Positions 52,042 through 61,026 of a stretch of DNA of 64,000 nt are shown piece after piece. Both the position numbers and the translations under genes were made by a program. Origin of the DNA: RGIG3178 sp964533965 (GTDB lineage Bacteria > Bacillota > Clostridia > Christensenellales > QAND01); the NCBI GenBank assembly GCA_964533965.1, contig CAZHNN010000002.1, positions 1 through 64,000 on the forward strand, in the 5' to 3' direction. Positions within the stretch are counted from its first letter, which is position 1, and each line of letters begins with the position of its first letter. The notes beneath the pieces are model-generated. The model saw only the letters and a program-made list of their open reading frames with translations, was not told the DNA's origin and ran no database searches.

Positions 52042-52606
52042 ATGCAGTTCGGCTGGAATGTCAATACCATCGTGTGTCTGTCCTGGGCCCGTAGTCTCCG
52101 CTGTCGGATGTATTCTCATCATCCGCATCAATAGCGGCATCATTGGCGTGATCCTATGCTATATCTTCATCGCCTTCGGGTCTTATGAGTTTCCGAACCG
52201 GCTGTTCCCGTCCATCTCCAAAATTCCGTTTACACTGATTCTCACGATGTTCCCGTTCTACGTGCTCGCAGGTGTGCGCTACAGCCCAAAGCATTGGAGC
52301 TGGAAGATCCCGTTCTACTGGGTGTTAGTGCACATCGGTGTTCTTTCAGAAACGATAATGGAACTCAAGACCGACATCATCCATTGCAGCACGAACTGGG
52401 GCGTCTGGGATTCGTACGTCTGGTGGTGGCTATTCCTGTTGCTATTCGAATGGGTGGGCGGCCTTTTGGTAAAGCCGGAATTTCGAAAGCCACAAAACGT
52501 GTCACAGCTGCATTTCGGCACGATCGGATGGTTCATCCATCATTTCATCCTGATAACCACGTTTTTTCTTGCGGGTGTGTTCGCGGGGCGCACCATTTTC
52601 AAGTGA
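52042..52606 (+). pseudogene. Polytopic membrane protein gene with a one-base frameshift
   Basis: ATG 52042 has GGAAG eight bases upstream and reads MQFGWNVNTIVCLSWA before running to a stop. The other frame, open to 52606, has no ribosome binding site and continues as VVSAVGCILIIRINSGIIGV and about four more hydrophobic helices. Removing one C from the GGGCCC tract at 52085-52090 joins the two as one helix and gives a 187-residue membrane protein. Its WDSYVWWWLFLLLFEWVGGL segment resembles CBO0543-like membrane proteins of unknown function. Whether the shift is a mutation or a sequencing error cannot be told. Confidence 0.6.
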
Positions 52607-52952
52607 TTACACGGAGAGCACTTTCCCGCCTGACACTAAGATCTCCGAAAGCTTCTGCCCCCAGCCGATGACCTCGATGCCCATGTCTCTTTAATTTATC
52701 TACCACGCCAAAGATCGAAGCGCACGCGATGCATGCGGAAAATTTCACGCCCGCCTGCATTGCCAGCTTCATTTTCTCCTGCACCAGCTCGTTTTCTGCC
52801 ACAAGTGGCGCCGTGCCACCCCAGATGATTACGGTGACCTCATCCCACCAATGTCGTAGCATGCTGTTTGTCGCGTACATCATTACCATATGTAGCGAGG
52901 TGTTGATGTCCGCGTTTGTCCAAAGGATGTGAAGTGTTTTGTCTTCATTCAT
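52607..52952 (-). pseudogene. DsrE-family sulfur-relay-like gene with a one-base frameshift
   Basis: The start is clear (GGAGGAG before ATG 52952). The frame reads a DsrE-like protein: TLHILWTNADI, WWDEVTVIIWGGTAPLVAEN, KMKLAMQAGVKFSACIACASIFGVVDKL. After that the frame turns to HGHRGHRLGAEAF, unlike the family. Skipping one base within 52685-52692 restores DMGIEVIGWGQKLSEILVSG and GKVLSV, the expected DsrE ending, with a stop at 52607 directly abutting the stop of the convergent gene. The restored protein has 114 residues. Conserved CIAC may carry sulfur in relay reactions. Confidence 0.78.
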
Positions 52953-52999
52953 TTTCGCTTACTCCTCCTGTTACGATGTCGATACTGCCAAATTCTCGC

Positions 53000-53596
53000 T
53001 CATACCGCCTCGTTGACCTTGTACACCGACCAAAATCCCATTTCCTCGTCGTATCCCAATTCGGTGACGCTGCAGAAGCCTACGTGGAACAAATGCCGCT
53101 TATAGGGAGGCAATCCCAGCACATGGCAGATCAAAAGCCGGATATACCCTTCGTGGGTGATCAAAACCGCATCCTTGTTCTGTCGGATCAAATTGTCCAA
53201 AAGGCTTTTCTGCCTCGCCTTCACTTCATCTCCGGTTTCGCCGCCAGGGAAGCGGACATCCCTTTCATAGCTGAAAAAATCCCTCCAGAATTCCGGGTAT
53301 TGGGTCTGTATTTGTTCATCAGTCATGTTTTCGATAACGCCGCTATCAATCTCATTCAGCCGTCCATCCCTATGTACCGGAAGGCCTTTGATCGCGGCAA
53401 CATATTCCGCTGTCTGCGCTGTGCGGACATATTCGCTCGCATACACGGCATCGATAGGTTTGTTTTCAAAGTATGCGGCAAGCCTTTGCGCTCTTTGTTC
53501 CCCCGCCGGGCTTATCGGCGAGTCATTGTGGCCGATTCTTTGATTGAAGAAGTCCCCGCCGAGCTTGTCAGCATGCCTAACAAAGTATAATCTCAT
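53000..53596 (-). CDS. Histidine phosphatase (phosphoglycerate mutase-like) family protein
   Basis: A 198-residue protein of the histidine phosphatase superfamily. The N-terminal catalytic motif appears as FVRHADK (normally RHG), the second arginine is in YASEYVRTAQTAEY, the acid is in LNEIDSG, and the second histidine in LITHEGYIRLL. These give a phosphohistidine enzyme acting on small phosphoesters; the exact substrate is unknown. It lies 47 bases downstream of no gene on its own strand and is transcribed away from the Shango-like operon. Confidence 0.88.
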   Translation of the reverse strand: MRLYFVRHADKLGGDFFNQRIGHNDSPISPAGEQRAQRLAAYFENKPIDAVYASEYVRTAQTAEYVAAIKGLPVHRDGRLNEIDSGVIENMTDEQIQTQYPEFWRDFFSYERDVRFPGGETGDEVKARQKSLLDNLIRQNKDAVLITHEGYIRLLICHVLGLPPYKRHLFHVGFCSVTELGYDEEMGFWSVYKVNEAV

Positions 53597-53707
53597 TGCA
53601 ATAGCCTCAGTTCTTGCCGTTTGCTCTATTTTACCATCTGATTGTTTGCTCTGCCATCATTTCATTTCTCCAACTATGAATTCCGTTCCCCCTTTGTTCC
53701 CTTTTCA

Positions 53708-53716
53708 TGGTATAAT
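53708..53716 (+). promoter_or_regulatory. Extended -10 promoter of the Shango-like operon
   Basis: TG at 53708-53709, one base, then TATAAT at 53711-53716 make an extended -10 element. No good -35 box is visible 17 bases upstream. It lies 24 bases before the proposed start of the TerB-domain gene, so the leader would be short. Confidence 0.6.
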
Positions 53717-53739
53717 TTAGACATACAGGTGCAAGGTTT

Positions 53740-56007
53740 TTGAATGTAAGCAATCAAAATGCTTTGTACTTGCATTGTGAATGGATCATTCACGATTCGT
53801 ACGATAAAATTGCGGCGTATGAATGTACTTTTCTGCCAAAGAATAGCAGAGATATGCACTCAGTAAGCCCTGATTTTGCTTACATTCAGCGTTTGGAGAA
53901 GGCTGTGCAAGGATCCCTGTCTGGTTTTTTGGCGCGTATGCCTATGGAGTTTTCGCTGCGTTTTGACGATAAGGCGCAGGCATTTATACTGCGCGCAAAA
54001 AAGGCGGCAAGACCGGTGCCCATCTCCGACGCGCTGTTCGAATTCAGGGATTTTCCGTTTCCCGTGCTCCTTTCGGGAAGATATGATGCGCTTCCCGTAT
54101 CAAGGCAGGAATACTTTGCGGTGCGCGCGTGGCTGACAAGGCTGCCCGGCATGGTGGGTAAACAGAAGGTCGTCGTCCGCATCGAACCTCCTCCCCGGTC
54201 CTTTCTAATTACACAGGATCATAATGATCCTGAACATGTGCTTAGCGATGCATTGGACGATGCATTTCAAAGTCAATCCGGAATCCGGCACCAAGCCCTG
54301 GATTTTGCCGAAATCGAGCTGACATCCGACCCCCTATCGCCCCGAAGTTTCGCCATCCCCGAGCGGCAGGATTCATCCGGCCACGCTGCCAATCAGCCAA
54401 TATACAGCCAGGGCTTCCGGTCGAGCGAGCAATTATTCGTCGAGCAGGCAAAGCAGTTTGCCCAAAAATCCGTCCGATTTGCGCGCTTTACGCCATTTGC
54501 AGCCTATTGGCCGACCTATGCCGTCATGAGCGCGGCGCAGTCGCAGTGGTATTTTTATTGGCGGGGGCTGGTCAGAGGCGGCGAATATCCGCCGACGGAT
54601 CTTTCGTATATCTTCCTGTACGTCTACGAGCTCATCAACCTTGTTGGCGTGGATTCCCCGTTGGACGCATACCAAAAACTCAAGAGCGTCTGGCGTGCCT
54701 ATCGGGATACGTATCCGCGCCTGGATCGATACCTGTATCCCTGGGCCTGCGATTTGGCGTTCCTTCACTATCTCGACGTCCCCCGGGACGATCTTGACGA
54801 TGTATGCGCCCCCACTGTCAACTCCATGGACCTTGACCGGCAGCTTTCTGTGAAGTTCAACCAGACGCCGCTGTCGCTCGACGTGGCGCTTTTATCCCGG
54901 GCTTCAAACTATGATATGACCAAAAGCCGGTTCTACCAAAGCGCCAATAAAGTGTGCGACGAGTATATCCCAAAGACAATCGCACTGGTGGACGCGTTCC
55001 TTCAAAAGCAACAGGGCGGGCGCATCGCGGAAAAATTCCGCCCCGAGCCGGTGCATCGGGAGCGCTACCTGTTCCAAAGCGCCTTGTATGCGGGCGAGCC
55101 GCGCATCATGACCATCGACGCGGTGCCGTTTTCCACCCATCCGCCGCTTCGTGATTTTCTATCGCAAGTCATGCGATACGCAGAGAGCAAGCTGCGCTCG
55201 ATCCGCGGATACAGGGGTAAACTTCGAGGTATCACGCTGGATGAAACGTTCAAACGTCTCATCGACGGTTACCTTGAACGGGAACTCACAGAAAAACCCG
55301 CGCCGAAACCCGAAATCACCATCGACGCAGACAAGCTTGCCAAGGCGGCCGCTGATGCCGAGCACATCCAACGAATGCTCATTGTGGAGCAGAGCACGGA
55401 TGAAAAAGCGGATGCGGTTGCCCTAGAGGCTAAAGCGGAGGAAAATTACCTTTCCAGCGCCAGTGATCTGCTGATGCAGTTGGATATCGACGAATGCCGT
55501 ATCATAGAAGCGCTGATCCGAAACGGCTTTGAAATGGAAAGTGACACGCTGCGATCCTCTGTTCCGGATGTGTTTTTGGAACAAGCTATTGACGCCATCA
55601 ACGAAAAGTCTCTGTCGGTATTGGGGAGTCTTCTGATCGTTTCGGAGCAATCCATTCGGCTGATCGATGAGGATTACCGCGAAGACCTTTTATCGGCCTG
55701 GCGGCGGGAAACGCAATCCCAAAGCACACGTCCGCCGATCGAAGCGGACGATGGTGATGAGTGGAATGGTCTGCTCTGCTCCCTTTCTGCTCAGGAAACT
55801 GACCTTCTTTGCGCCATAGTTAATGGTGCCGATCATATTGCACTACAGGCCATCGCGGACAAAGCCGGAACAATGGTGGAACTGATGACAGACCACATCA
55901 ACGAATTGGCAATGGCGTTCATCGGCGATCTGTTGATAGAAAACGGATCCATTCTGGAAGAATATGAAGATACGGTAAAAAAAGCATTCAATCCGGAGGA
56001 AACCTGA
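53740..56007 (+). CDS. TerB-domain protein, SngA-like (Shango defense candidate)
   Basis: A 755-residue soluble protein. The N-terminal ~200 residues are a charged domain; the middle part (about residues 205-500) has the aromatic blocks FARFTPFAAYWPTY, QSQWYFYWRGLVRGGEYPPTDLSYIFLYVYELINLVG, which read like TerB-N, and the last ~200 residues with repeated helices and HINELAMAFIGDLLIE fit TerB-C. It is the first gene of a three-gene operon with a DUF2791-type ATPase and a Lhr-like helicase, the makeup of Shango. The start is uncertain: TTG 53740 has AAGG only three bases upstream, and ATG at 53854 is a shorter alternative. Its role is inferred from the locus. Confidence 0.68.
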   Translation: MNVSNQNALYLHCEWIIHDSYDKIAAYECTFLPKNSRDMHSVSPDFAYIQRLEKAVQGSLSGFLARMPMEFSLRFDDKAQAFILRAKKAARPVPISDALFEFRDFPFPVLLSGRYDALPVSRQEYFAVRAWLTRLPGMVGKQKVVVRIEPPPRSFLITQDHNDPEHVLSDALDDAFQSQSGIRHQALDFAEIELTSDPLSPRSFAIPERQDSSGHAANQPIYSQGFRSSEQLFVEQAKQFAQKSVRFARFTPFAAYWPTYAVMSAAQSQWYFYWRGLVRGGEYPPTDLSYIFLYVYELINLVGVDSPLDAYQKLKSVWRAYRDTYPRLDRYLYPWACDLAFLHYLDVPRDDLDDVCAPTVNSMDLDRQLSVKFNQTPLSLDVALLSRASNYDMTKSRFYQSANKVCDEYIPKTIALVDAFLQKQQGGRIAEKFRPEPVHRERYLFQSALYAGEPRIMTIDAVPFSTHPPLRDFLSQVMRYAESKLRSIRGYRGKLRGITLDETFKRLIDGYLERELTEKPAPKPEITIDADKLAKAAADAEHIQRMLIVEQSTDEKADAVALEAKAEENYLSSASDLLMQLDIDECRIIEALIRNGFEMESDTLRSSVPDVFLEQAIDAINEKSLSVLGSLLIVSEQSIRLIDEDYREDLLSAWRRETQSQSTRPPIEADDGDEWNGLLCSLSAQETDLLCAIVNGADHIALQAIADKAGTMVELMTDHINELAMAFIGDLLIENGSILEEYEDTVKKAFNPEET

Positions 56008-56008
56008 T

Positions 56009-57325
56009 TTGGAAGGCATGAAAATACCAAAGCGCATTTCGACGGCGCTGGTCAACTCGCTGACAAGCGGCGTTGTGCCGCGTGTGGGCCTGGGCTATAT
56101 CACAGTGGGGCGCAAGGCCGAAATTGAAGCCTTGCTGCGCGACCTTGACAACACAGCCGAAGGAGGCGCGGCCTTCCGCCTGATCACCGGGCGGTACGGC
56201 AGCGGCAAGAGCTTCATGCTGCAGACGATACGCAATTATGCGATGGACCGCAATTTCGTCGTGTCGGACGCTGACTTATCCCCCGAACGTCGACTTGTAG
56301 GATCCTCCGGCCAGGGGCTTGCGACCTACCGCGAACTGATGACCAGCCTTGCGGTGCGCACCTGCCCGGACGGCGGGGCGCTGGAGGTCATTTTGCAGAA
56401 ATGGATCTCCACATTGATGCAACAGACCGTACAGGAACAGGGGCGGCTGGACGAGGACACGCTCACGCAGGCCGTGGAGGACAGGATATTGGAATCTGCC
56501 GGCATGCTGGAGAACATGGTGCACGGTTTCGATTTTTCCGCGGTGCTGGCGGCGTACTGGCGCGGGTACAAGCTGCACGACGACGATAAAAAGCAGGCGG
56601 CGCTCAAATGGCTTCGAGGCGAGTTCACGACCAAGACCGAAGCGAGGGCTGCCCTTGGCGTCGGCGTGATCATCGACGATTCCAGTTGGTACGACACCGT
56701 GAAGCTCTGGGCGGAATTTGTCACCAACATCGGCTACAGCGGACTCGTGCTGTTCATCGACGAGGGCGTGAACCTCTATAAGATCACGAATTCCCCCGCG
56801 CGCCTTGCCAACTACGAGAAGCTTTTGACGATGTTCAACGATACCATGCAGGGCAAGGCGTCGAATCTTGCCATATTCATGGGCGGCACGCCGCAGTTTG
56901 TAGAGGATGAGCGGCGCGGCCTGTATAGCTATGAAGCGCTGCGCTCCCGGCTTATGGAAGGGCGGTTCAGTAAAGACGGTCTTCGCAACCTGACCTCACC
57001 GACGCTAAAGCTCGAAATGCTATCCCATGAGGAAATACTCTTGCTGCTGCAAAAGCTCAGGGCACTTCACAGTCTGCATTACGGCTATGAGAGCAAAATT
57101 ACCGACGAACAGCTCATAGATTTCATGCAAAGCGCCGTGGGACGCATGGGGGCGGATACGCTGCTAACGCCGCGTGAAGTCATTCGAGATTTCATGGATA
57201 TGCAGGACATCCTCTTCCAAAACCCGGACAAGACCTTTGACCAGCTGATGGAAGGCCACAAGGTAGAACCCGCACAATCCAACCCCGACGATGTTGGCGA
57301 TTTTCTGACGGAGTTTACGCTATGA
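56009..57325 (+). CDS. DUF2791-type P-loop ATPase, SngB-like (BrxD-related)
   Basis: A 438-residue ATP-binding protein. Walker A is GRYGSGKS (residues 61-68) and Walker B is LVLFIDEGVNL (about 245-255); between them ADLSPERRL and the helical region are typical of DUF2791, the family that includes BrxD of BREX and SngB of Shango. TTG at 56009 follows CCGGAGGA by eight bases. It begins one base after the TerB gene ends and its stop overlaps the helicase start (ATGA). It is expected to work with the helicase on DNA. Confidence 0.8.
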   Translation: MEGMKIPKRISTALVNSLTSGVVPRVGLGYITVGRKAEIEALLRDLDNTAEGGAAFRLITGRYGSGKSFMLQTIRNYAMDRNFVVSDADLSPERRLVGSSGQGLATYRELMTSLAVRTCPDGGALEVILQKWISTLMQQTVQEQGRLDEDTLTQAVEDRILESAGMLENMVHGFDFSAVLAAYWRGYKLHDDDKKQAALKWLRGEFTTKTEARAALGVGVIIDDSSWYDTVKLWAEFVTNIGYSGLVLFIDEGVNLYKITNSPARLANYEKLLTMFNDTMQGKASNLAIFMGGTPQFVEDERRGLYSYEALRSRLMEGRFSKDGLRNLTSPTLKLEMLSHEEILLLLQKLRALHSLHYGYESKITDEQLIDFMQSAVGRMGADTLLTPREVIRDFMDMQDILFQNPDKTFDQLMEGHKVEPAQSNPDDVGDFLTEFTL

Positions 57326-59547
57326 GCAATCCCTTTTACCGCTTGGCGCCTTTTATACAGGAATACATCTACCGCAAGAACTGGACGGAACTGCGCGATG
57401 TGCAAGTGGACGCGTGCCATGTGCTGTTCGATACGGACGACCACCTTCTGTTGGCCTCCGGTACAGCCAGCGGCAAAACCGAAGCGGCGTTCTTTCCGAT
57501 CCTGACGGCGATATCGCAGGATATGCCCAAGAGCGTCGGCATCTTGTATATCGGCCCGTTGAAGGCTTTGATCAACGATCAATTCGAGCGGCTGAACGAC
57601 CTTTTAGTAGATGCGCATATACCCGTCTGGCACTGGCACGGGGATGTACCGCAGAGCGAGAAAACGAAGCTGATGCGAAACCCGTCCGGCGTGCTGCAGA
57701 TCACGCCCGAATCGCTCGAGGGGCTGATGATGAACCGTCCGAACGCAATTCCCGCGATGTTCTGCGACCTCCGTTTCATCATCATCGACGAAGTGCATGC
57801 GTTCATGGGGCAGGATCGGGGCGCGCAGCTTTTATGCCAGCTCTCCCGCATCGAACACATGGCAGGCTGCAGTCCGAGAAGGATCGGCCTTTCCGCTACG
57901 CTGCACGACTACGAGGCTGCAACAGCCTGGCTTGGCGCGGGATCAGCGCGAAATGTGTCAGTCGTGAGTTCAATCGATACCCGTAAGCTGCGGTTGGCCA
58001 TCGAGCATTTTTCCCTGCCCGATGCGCACAAGAGTGAGGAAGCCGAGCAGCTTGCCCAGGCGAAAACTGCACTGTATGATTTTATCTATGACGCCACGCA
58101 CACCAAAAAGGCGCTGATCTTCACCAACAGCCGCGATGATGCCGAAGATGTCACCAGGGAGATGCGCACGGTGGCGGCAAGGCGCGGCGAGCGAGATGTA
58201 TATTACATTCACCACGGCAGTATCTCCGCTATGCTCCGCGAGGAGGCAGAGTCGGCTTTGCGCGAAGGCATCGGCCCCGCCGTAGCTGCCGCCACGCTGA
58301 CGCTGGAATTGGGCATCGACCTTGGAAGCCTTGAGCGCGTGCTGCAGCTGGGCGCGCCCTACCGCTGTTCCAGCTTCGTGCAGCGCCTGGGACGTTCGGG
58401 AAGACGGGGGAACCCGGCAGAAATGCTGTTCGTCTGCCCCGAACAGGAGGATGAGAACGCGCCGCTGCCACAGAGAATTCCCTGGACGCTGCTGCGTGCG
58501 ATCGCTGTGATCGAGCTGTATACGAAAGAGCGATGGATCGAGCCGCTGACGCTTAGGAACCAGCCGATGGGCCTTCTGTATCATCAAACGATGAGCAACC
58601 TGAAATCACGTGGCGAAGCGACACCCAAGGATCTTGCTCATGAGGTTTTGTCGCTGCCTGCTTTTTCCCATATCGATCCTGCGGATTACAAGGCGCTGCT
58701 GCTGTATCTTTTACAGACCGACCATATCCAGCACGTGGAAACGGGCGGGCTGATCGTTGGGCTGACGGGTGAGAAGATCGTGAACAACTTTCGCTTTTTG
58801 GCTGTGTTTGAGGACGATGAGGAATATAAGGTGTATGCCGGCACGGAGGAGATCGGTAGCATCACCACCGTTCCGCCCGCGGGCTTTTCGATGACGCTGG
58901 CCGGAAGAAGTTGGCGCGTGCTGGAAGTGGACGACAAGCACAAAGCCCTGTATGTGGAGCCCATTCGCGGGTATTCAGATACGCTGTGGCTGGGCGCGGG
59001 CGGCGATATTCACACGAAGGTGTTGCAAATGATGCGGCAGGTGCTCAAAAGCCATGACATATACCCGTATCTTCGACCCAACGCCGTCCATCGACTGGAG
59101 CGGGCACGCCGCCTCGCTCATGAGACCGGACTGTTCGAGAGCATGGTGGTCAGCGCCGGTGGCGACGCGATGTTCGTGTTCCCTTGGATAGGCAGCAAAC
59201 AGTTCCGCACGATGGACCGCATTTTAAAACGATTGCTCAAAGAGCCTTTGAGCCTTCGCACCATCCTTCCCACCGAACCATACTATTTCACGCTGGCTGG
59301 GCAGTGTTTGCCAAAAGAATTGGAAAGGGCGATCGTGCAGGCACAAAGCGAACTCGTCGACCCCTATACGCTGTTGGAAGCAGAGGAAGCACCATACCTT
59401 GGCAAGTACGACGAATTCGCCCCCCCCGATCTGCTTCGTAAGGCGTATGTAGCGGATGGACTTGATGTGTCGTTTGAACTGCCGTCTTCGGAAGACAACA
59501 CAGACGAAAATATCGTATCAAAAGCATATTTGGGGGTGCCGCAATGA
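57322..59547 (+). CDS. Lhr-like DEAD/DEAH-box helicase, SngC-like
   Basis: A 741-residue superfamily 2 helicase. Motif I is ASGTASGKTEA (about residues 45-55), motif II IIIDEVHAFMGQDRG, motif III LSATLHDYE, motif IV IFTNSRDDAE, and motif VI QRLGRSGRRGNP. The DEVH box and the following large C-terminal region are typical of Lhr-like helicases, which translocate on single-stranded DNA. It starts within the stop codon of the ATPase gene. Similar helicases (BrxHI) accompany BrxD in BREX. A small membrane-protein gene overlaps its end. Confidence 0.88.
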   Translation: MSNPFYRLAPFIQEYIYRKNWTELRDVQVDACHVLFDTDDHLLLASGTASGKTEAAFFPILTAISQDMPKSVGILYIGPLKALINDQFERLNDLLVDAHIPVWHWHGDVPQSEKTKLMRNPSGVLQITPESLEGLMMNRPNAIPAMFCDLRFIIIDEVHAFMGQDRGAQLLCQLSRIEHMAGCSPRRIGLSATLHDYEAATAWLGAGSARNVSVVSSIDTRKLRLAIEHFSLPDAHKSEEAEQLAQAKTALYDFIYDATHTKKALIFTNSRDDAEDVTREMRTVAARRGERDVYYIHHGSISAMLREEAESALREGIGPAVAAATLTLELGIDLGSLERVLQLGAPYRCSSFVQRLGRSGRRGNPAEMLFVCPEQEDENAPLPQRIPWTLLRAIAVIELYTKERWIEPLTLRNQPMGLLYHQTMSNLKSRGEATPKDLAHEVLSLPAFSHIDPADYKALLLYLLQTDHIQHVETGGLIVGLTGEKIVNNFRFLAVFEDDEEYKVYAGTEEIGSITTVPPAGFSMTLAGRSWRVLEVDDKHKALYVEPIRGYSDTLWLGAGGDIHTKVLQMMRQVLKSHDIYPYLRPNAVHRLERARRLAHETGLFESMVVSAGGDAMFVFPWIGSKQFRTMDRILKRLLKEPLSLRTILPTEPYYFTLAGQCLPKELERAIVQAQSELVDPYTLLEAEEAPYLGKYDEFAPPDLLRKAYVADGLDVSFELPSSEDNTDENIVSKAYLGVPQ

Positions 59548-59636
59548 AAAAGTCATGGGTTCGCATACTCATCATACTGTTTGCCGTCCTGTTCTGCATT
59601 ACGCTGCTCACACCCTTGATACGCGTATTCACCTAA
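59544..59636 (+). CDS. Small single-helix membrane protein coupled to the helicase gene
   Basis: A 30-residue protein, MKKSWVRILI followed by ILFAVLFCIT and LLTPLIRVFT: a basic N-terminus, one hydrophobic helix and a short basic end. ATG 59544 overlaps the helicase stop codon (ATGA), and GGGGGTG lies just upstream at good distance. The coupling implies coordinated translation with the Shango-like genes. No homolog is recognised. It could be a membrane-acting toxin, an anchor or a chance frame; overlap, ribosome binding site and a clean helix favour a real gene. Confidence 0.6.
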   Translation: MKKSWVRILIILFAVLFCITLLTPLIRVFT

Positions 59637-60239
59637 AGCGTCAACCGAACGGGCGTTAGATCGGATGAACCGCTGATGCTCCTAAACAGCAGCTCAAATA
59701 GCGTTGCCAACAATATCGACGTGAACGCTAGGTACAAGTGAGCTTCAGCAAGAGCGTGAGGTTTTACGTGTCGAGCAACCATAGCTATTTCTCGATGTAG
59801 GGAGCCTGAACTGCTTGCCAAGGATCAGGCCGAATGCTATTGAATTTCGATAGAATGTATACTACCGAGCGGACGGCATTTACATGCCATCCGCTCTTTT
59901 CCTTTCAAATCCGTATCGCCGCGTCGGATATTGCAGAATTTGCCGCAATATGATATATTATGTATAAACTTATAATATTATATATAGTTATATTTAATGA
60001 TATGATTATAATTGGATGCTTGTCCACTTTTCATCTCGATATTTCGGTCGTCGCCAAATCTCCGGTAACCCTGGTGAGTGCGCCTATCTCCGCATTGTGT
60101 TGGCTCTTTTCCCGGAAATACGGCTTCTTTGGTTATTTGCGAAATTTGTTGCATTTTATCGTAACCGCTGTATGGTAAGGGTAGAGCGCCGGTACTGCCG
60201 TACTCACGCTGTAAATGGCAAAGAAACGGAGCCAATTGC
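59637..60239 (+). other. Intergenic region after the Shango-like operon
   Basis: This 600-base region holds no gene I can support. It contains a terminator at 59866-59905 and an AT-rich block at about 59945-60010 made mainly of A and T in runs such as TATAATATTATATATAG. Bases 59640-59840 are of mixed composition with no recognised RNA or mobile-element remnant. The last ~200 bases before the HAD gene have no clear promoter that I can name. Confidence 0.5.
59866..59905 (+). terminator. Intrinsic terminator
   Basis: GAGCGGACGGCAT and ATGCCATCCGCTC form a 13-bp stem with one mismatch and a four-base loop, followed by TTTTCCTTT. It is the likely end of the Shango-like transcript, giving an unusually long 230-base trailer. 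Confidence 0.8.
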
Positions 60240-60884
60240 ATGGATTTTCACACGATCCTCTTCGATCTGGACGGTACCATCATCGACTCCTCAATCGGCA
60301 TTACGAATTCCGTTGCGTACGCCCTGCGGTTTTATGGTATCGAAGCCGACAAAAGTTCGCTGTTAAAATTCATCGGCCCGCCGCTCATCGAAGCTTTTGA
60401 GAAGTTTGATGGCTTCTCCGAGGCGCAGGCCAAGGATGCGCTCCGCCACCTGCAGGAGTATTACTCCAAAGAGGGCATCTTCGAAAGCCACCTGTACGAT
60501 GGCATGGAACAATTGCTGTCGGATTTGAAATCAGCCGGCAAAACGCTACTACTGGCGACCTCCGAACCCGAAGTGTACGCAAACAGGATATTGAAGCATT
60601 TCAATATCCGGCAGTATTTCGCCTGCGTCGTAGGAAGCGACATACAGGGAGTCCGCGCGGAAAAAGCGGCTGTCATCGCCGAAGCCCTGAAACGCTGCAA
60701 CATCACAGACTTGCCCGGCGTGCTGATGGTAGGCGACCGTGAATACGATATCCTTGCCGCCAAACAGGCCGGTATCCACACCCTTGGCGTCCTCTATGGT
60801 TTTGGCGGCAAAGAGGAATTGGAGCATGCCGGCGCGGAGTATCTGGCGTGGACCGTTGAAGAGATCAGAACATTGTTGTTATGA
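60240..60884 (+). CDS. HAD-family phosphatase, first of a tandem pair
   Basis: A 214-residue haloacid-dehalogenase-like hydrolase of the phosphoglycolate-phosphatase (Gph/YjjG) style. Motif I is FDLDGTIIDSS (nucleophile aspartate), the helical cap follows with LYDGMEQLLSDL, motif II is LLATSE, and motif III/IV is VLMVGDREYDILAAKQAG. The tail GVLYGFGGKEELE is typical of this subgroup. The substrate is unknown. A close paralog follows at 61027. GGAG precedes the ATG. Confidence 0.9.
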   Translation: MDFHTILFDLDGTIIDSSIGITNSVAYALRFYGIEADKSSLLKFIGPPLIEAFEKFDGFSEAQAKDALRHLQEYYSKEGIFESHLYDGMEQLLSDLKSAGKTLLLATSEPEVYANRILKHFNIRQYFACVVGSDIQGVRAEKAAVIAEALKRCNITDLPGVLMVGDREYDILAAKQAGIHTLGVLYGFGGKEELEHAGAEYLAWTVEEIRTLLL

Positions 60885-61026
60885 TCAAAACAGCGCCTTG
60901 CTCTAGAATGAAAAACGATCTGTGGCTTAAAAATTATGCTTGCTTTTGCATATCCTGCGCAGTATAGTAGGAAAAATGTCTGTACCCTCCAGTAAACCAT
61001 CCTATTTTTAGCGCGGAGGAATGGCC

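Noticed and set aside
53740..59547. Complete BREX system
   Set aside because: The ATPase and helicase families are shared with BREX, but PglX, PglZ and BrxC-type genes are absent.
59633..59821. Reverse-strand 62-residue frame
   Set aside because: No ribosome binding site, no recognised similarity and opposite to the transcribed trailer of the operon; treated as chance.
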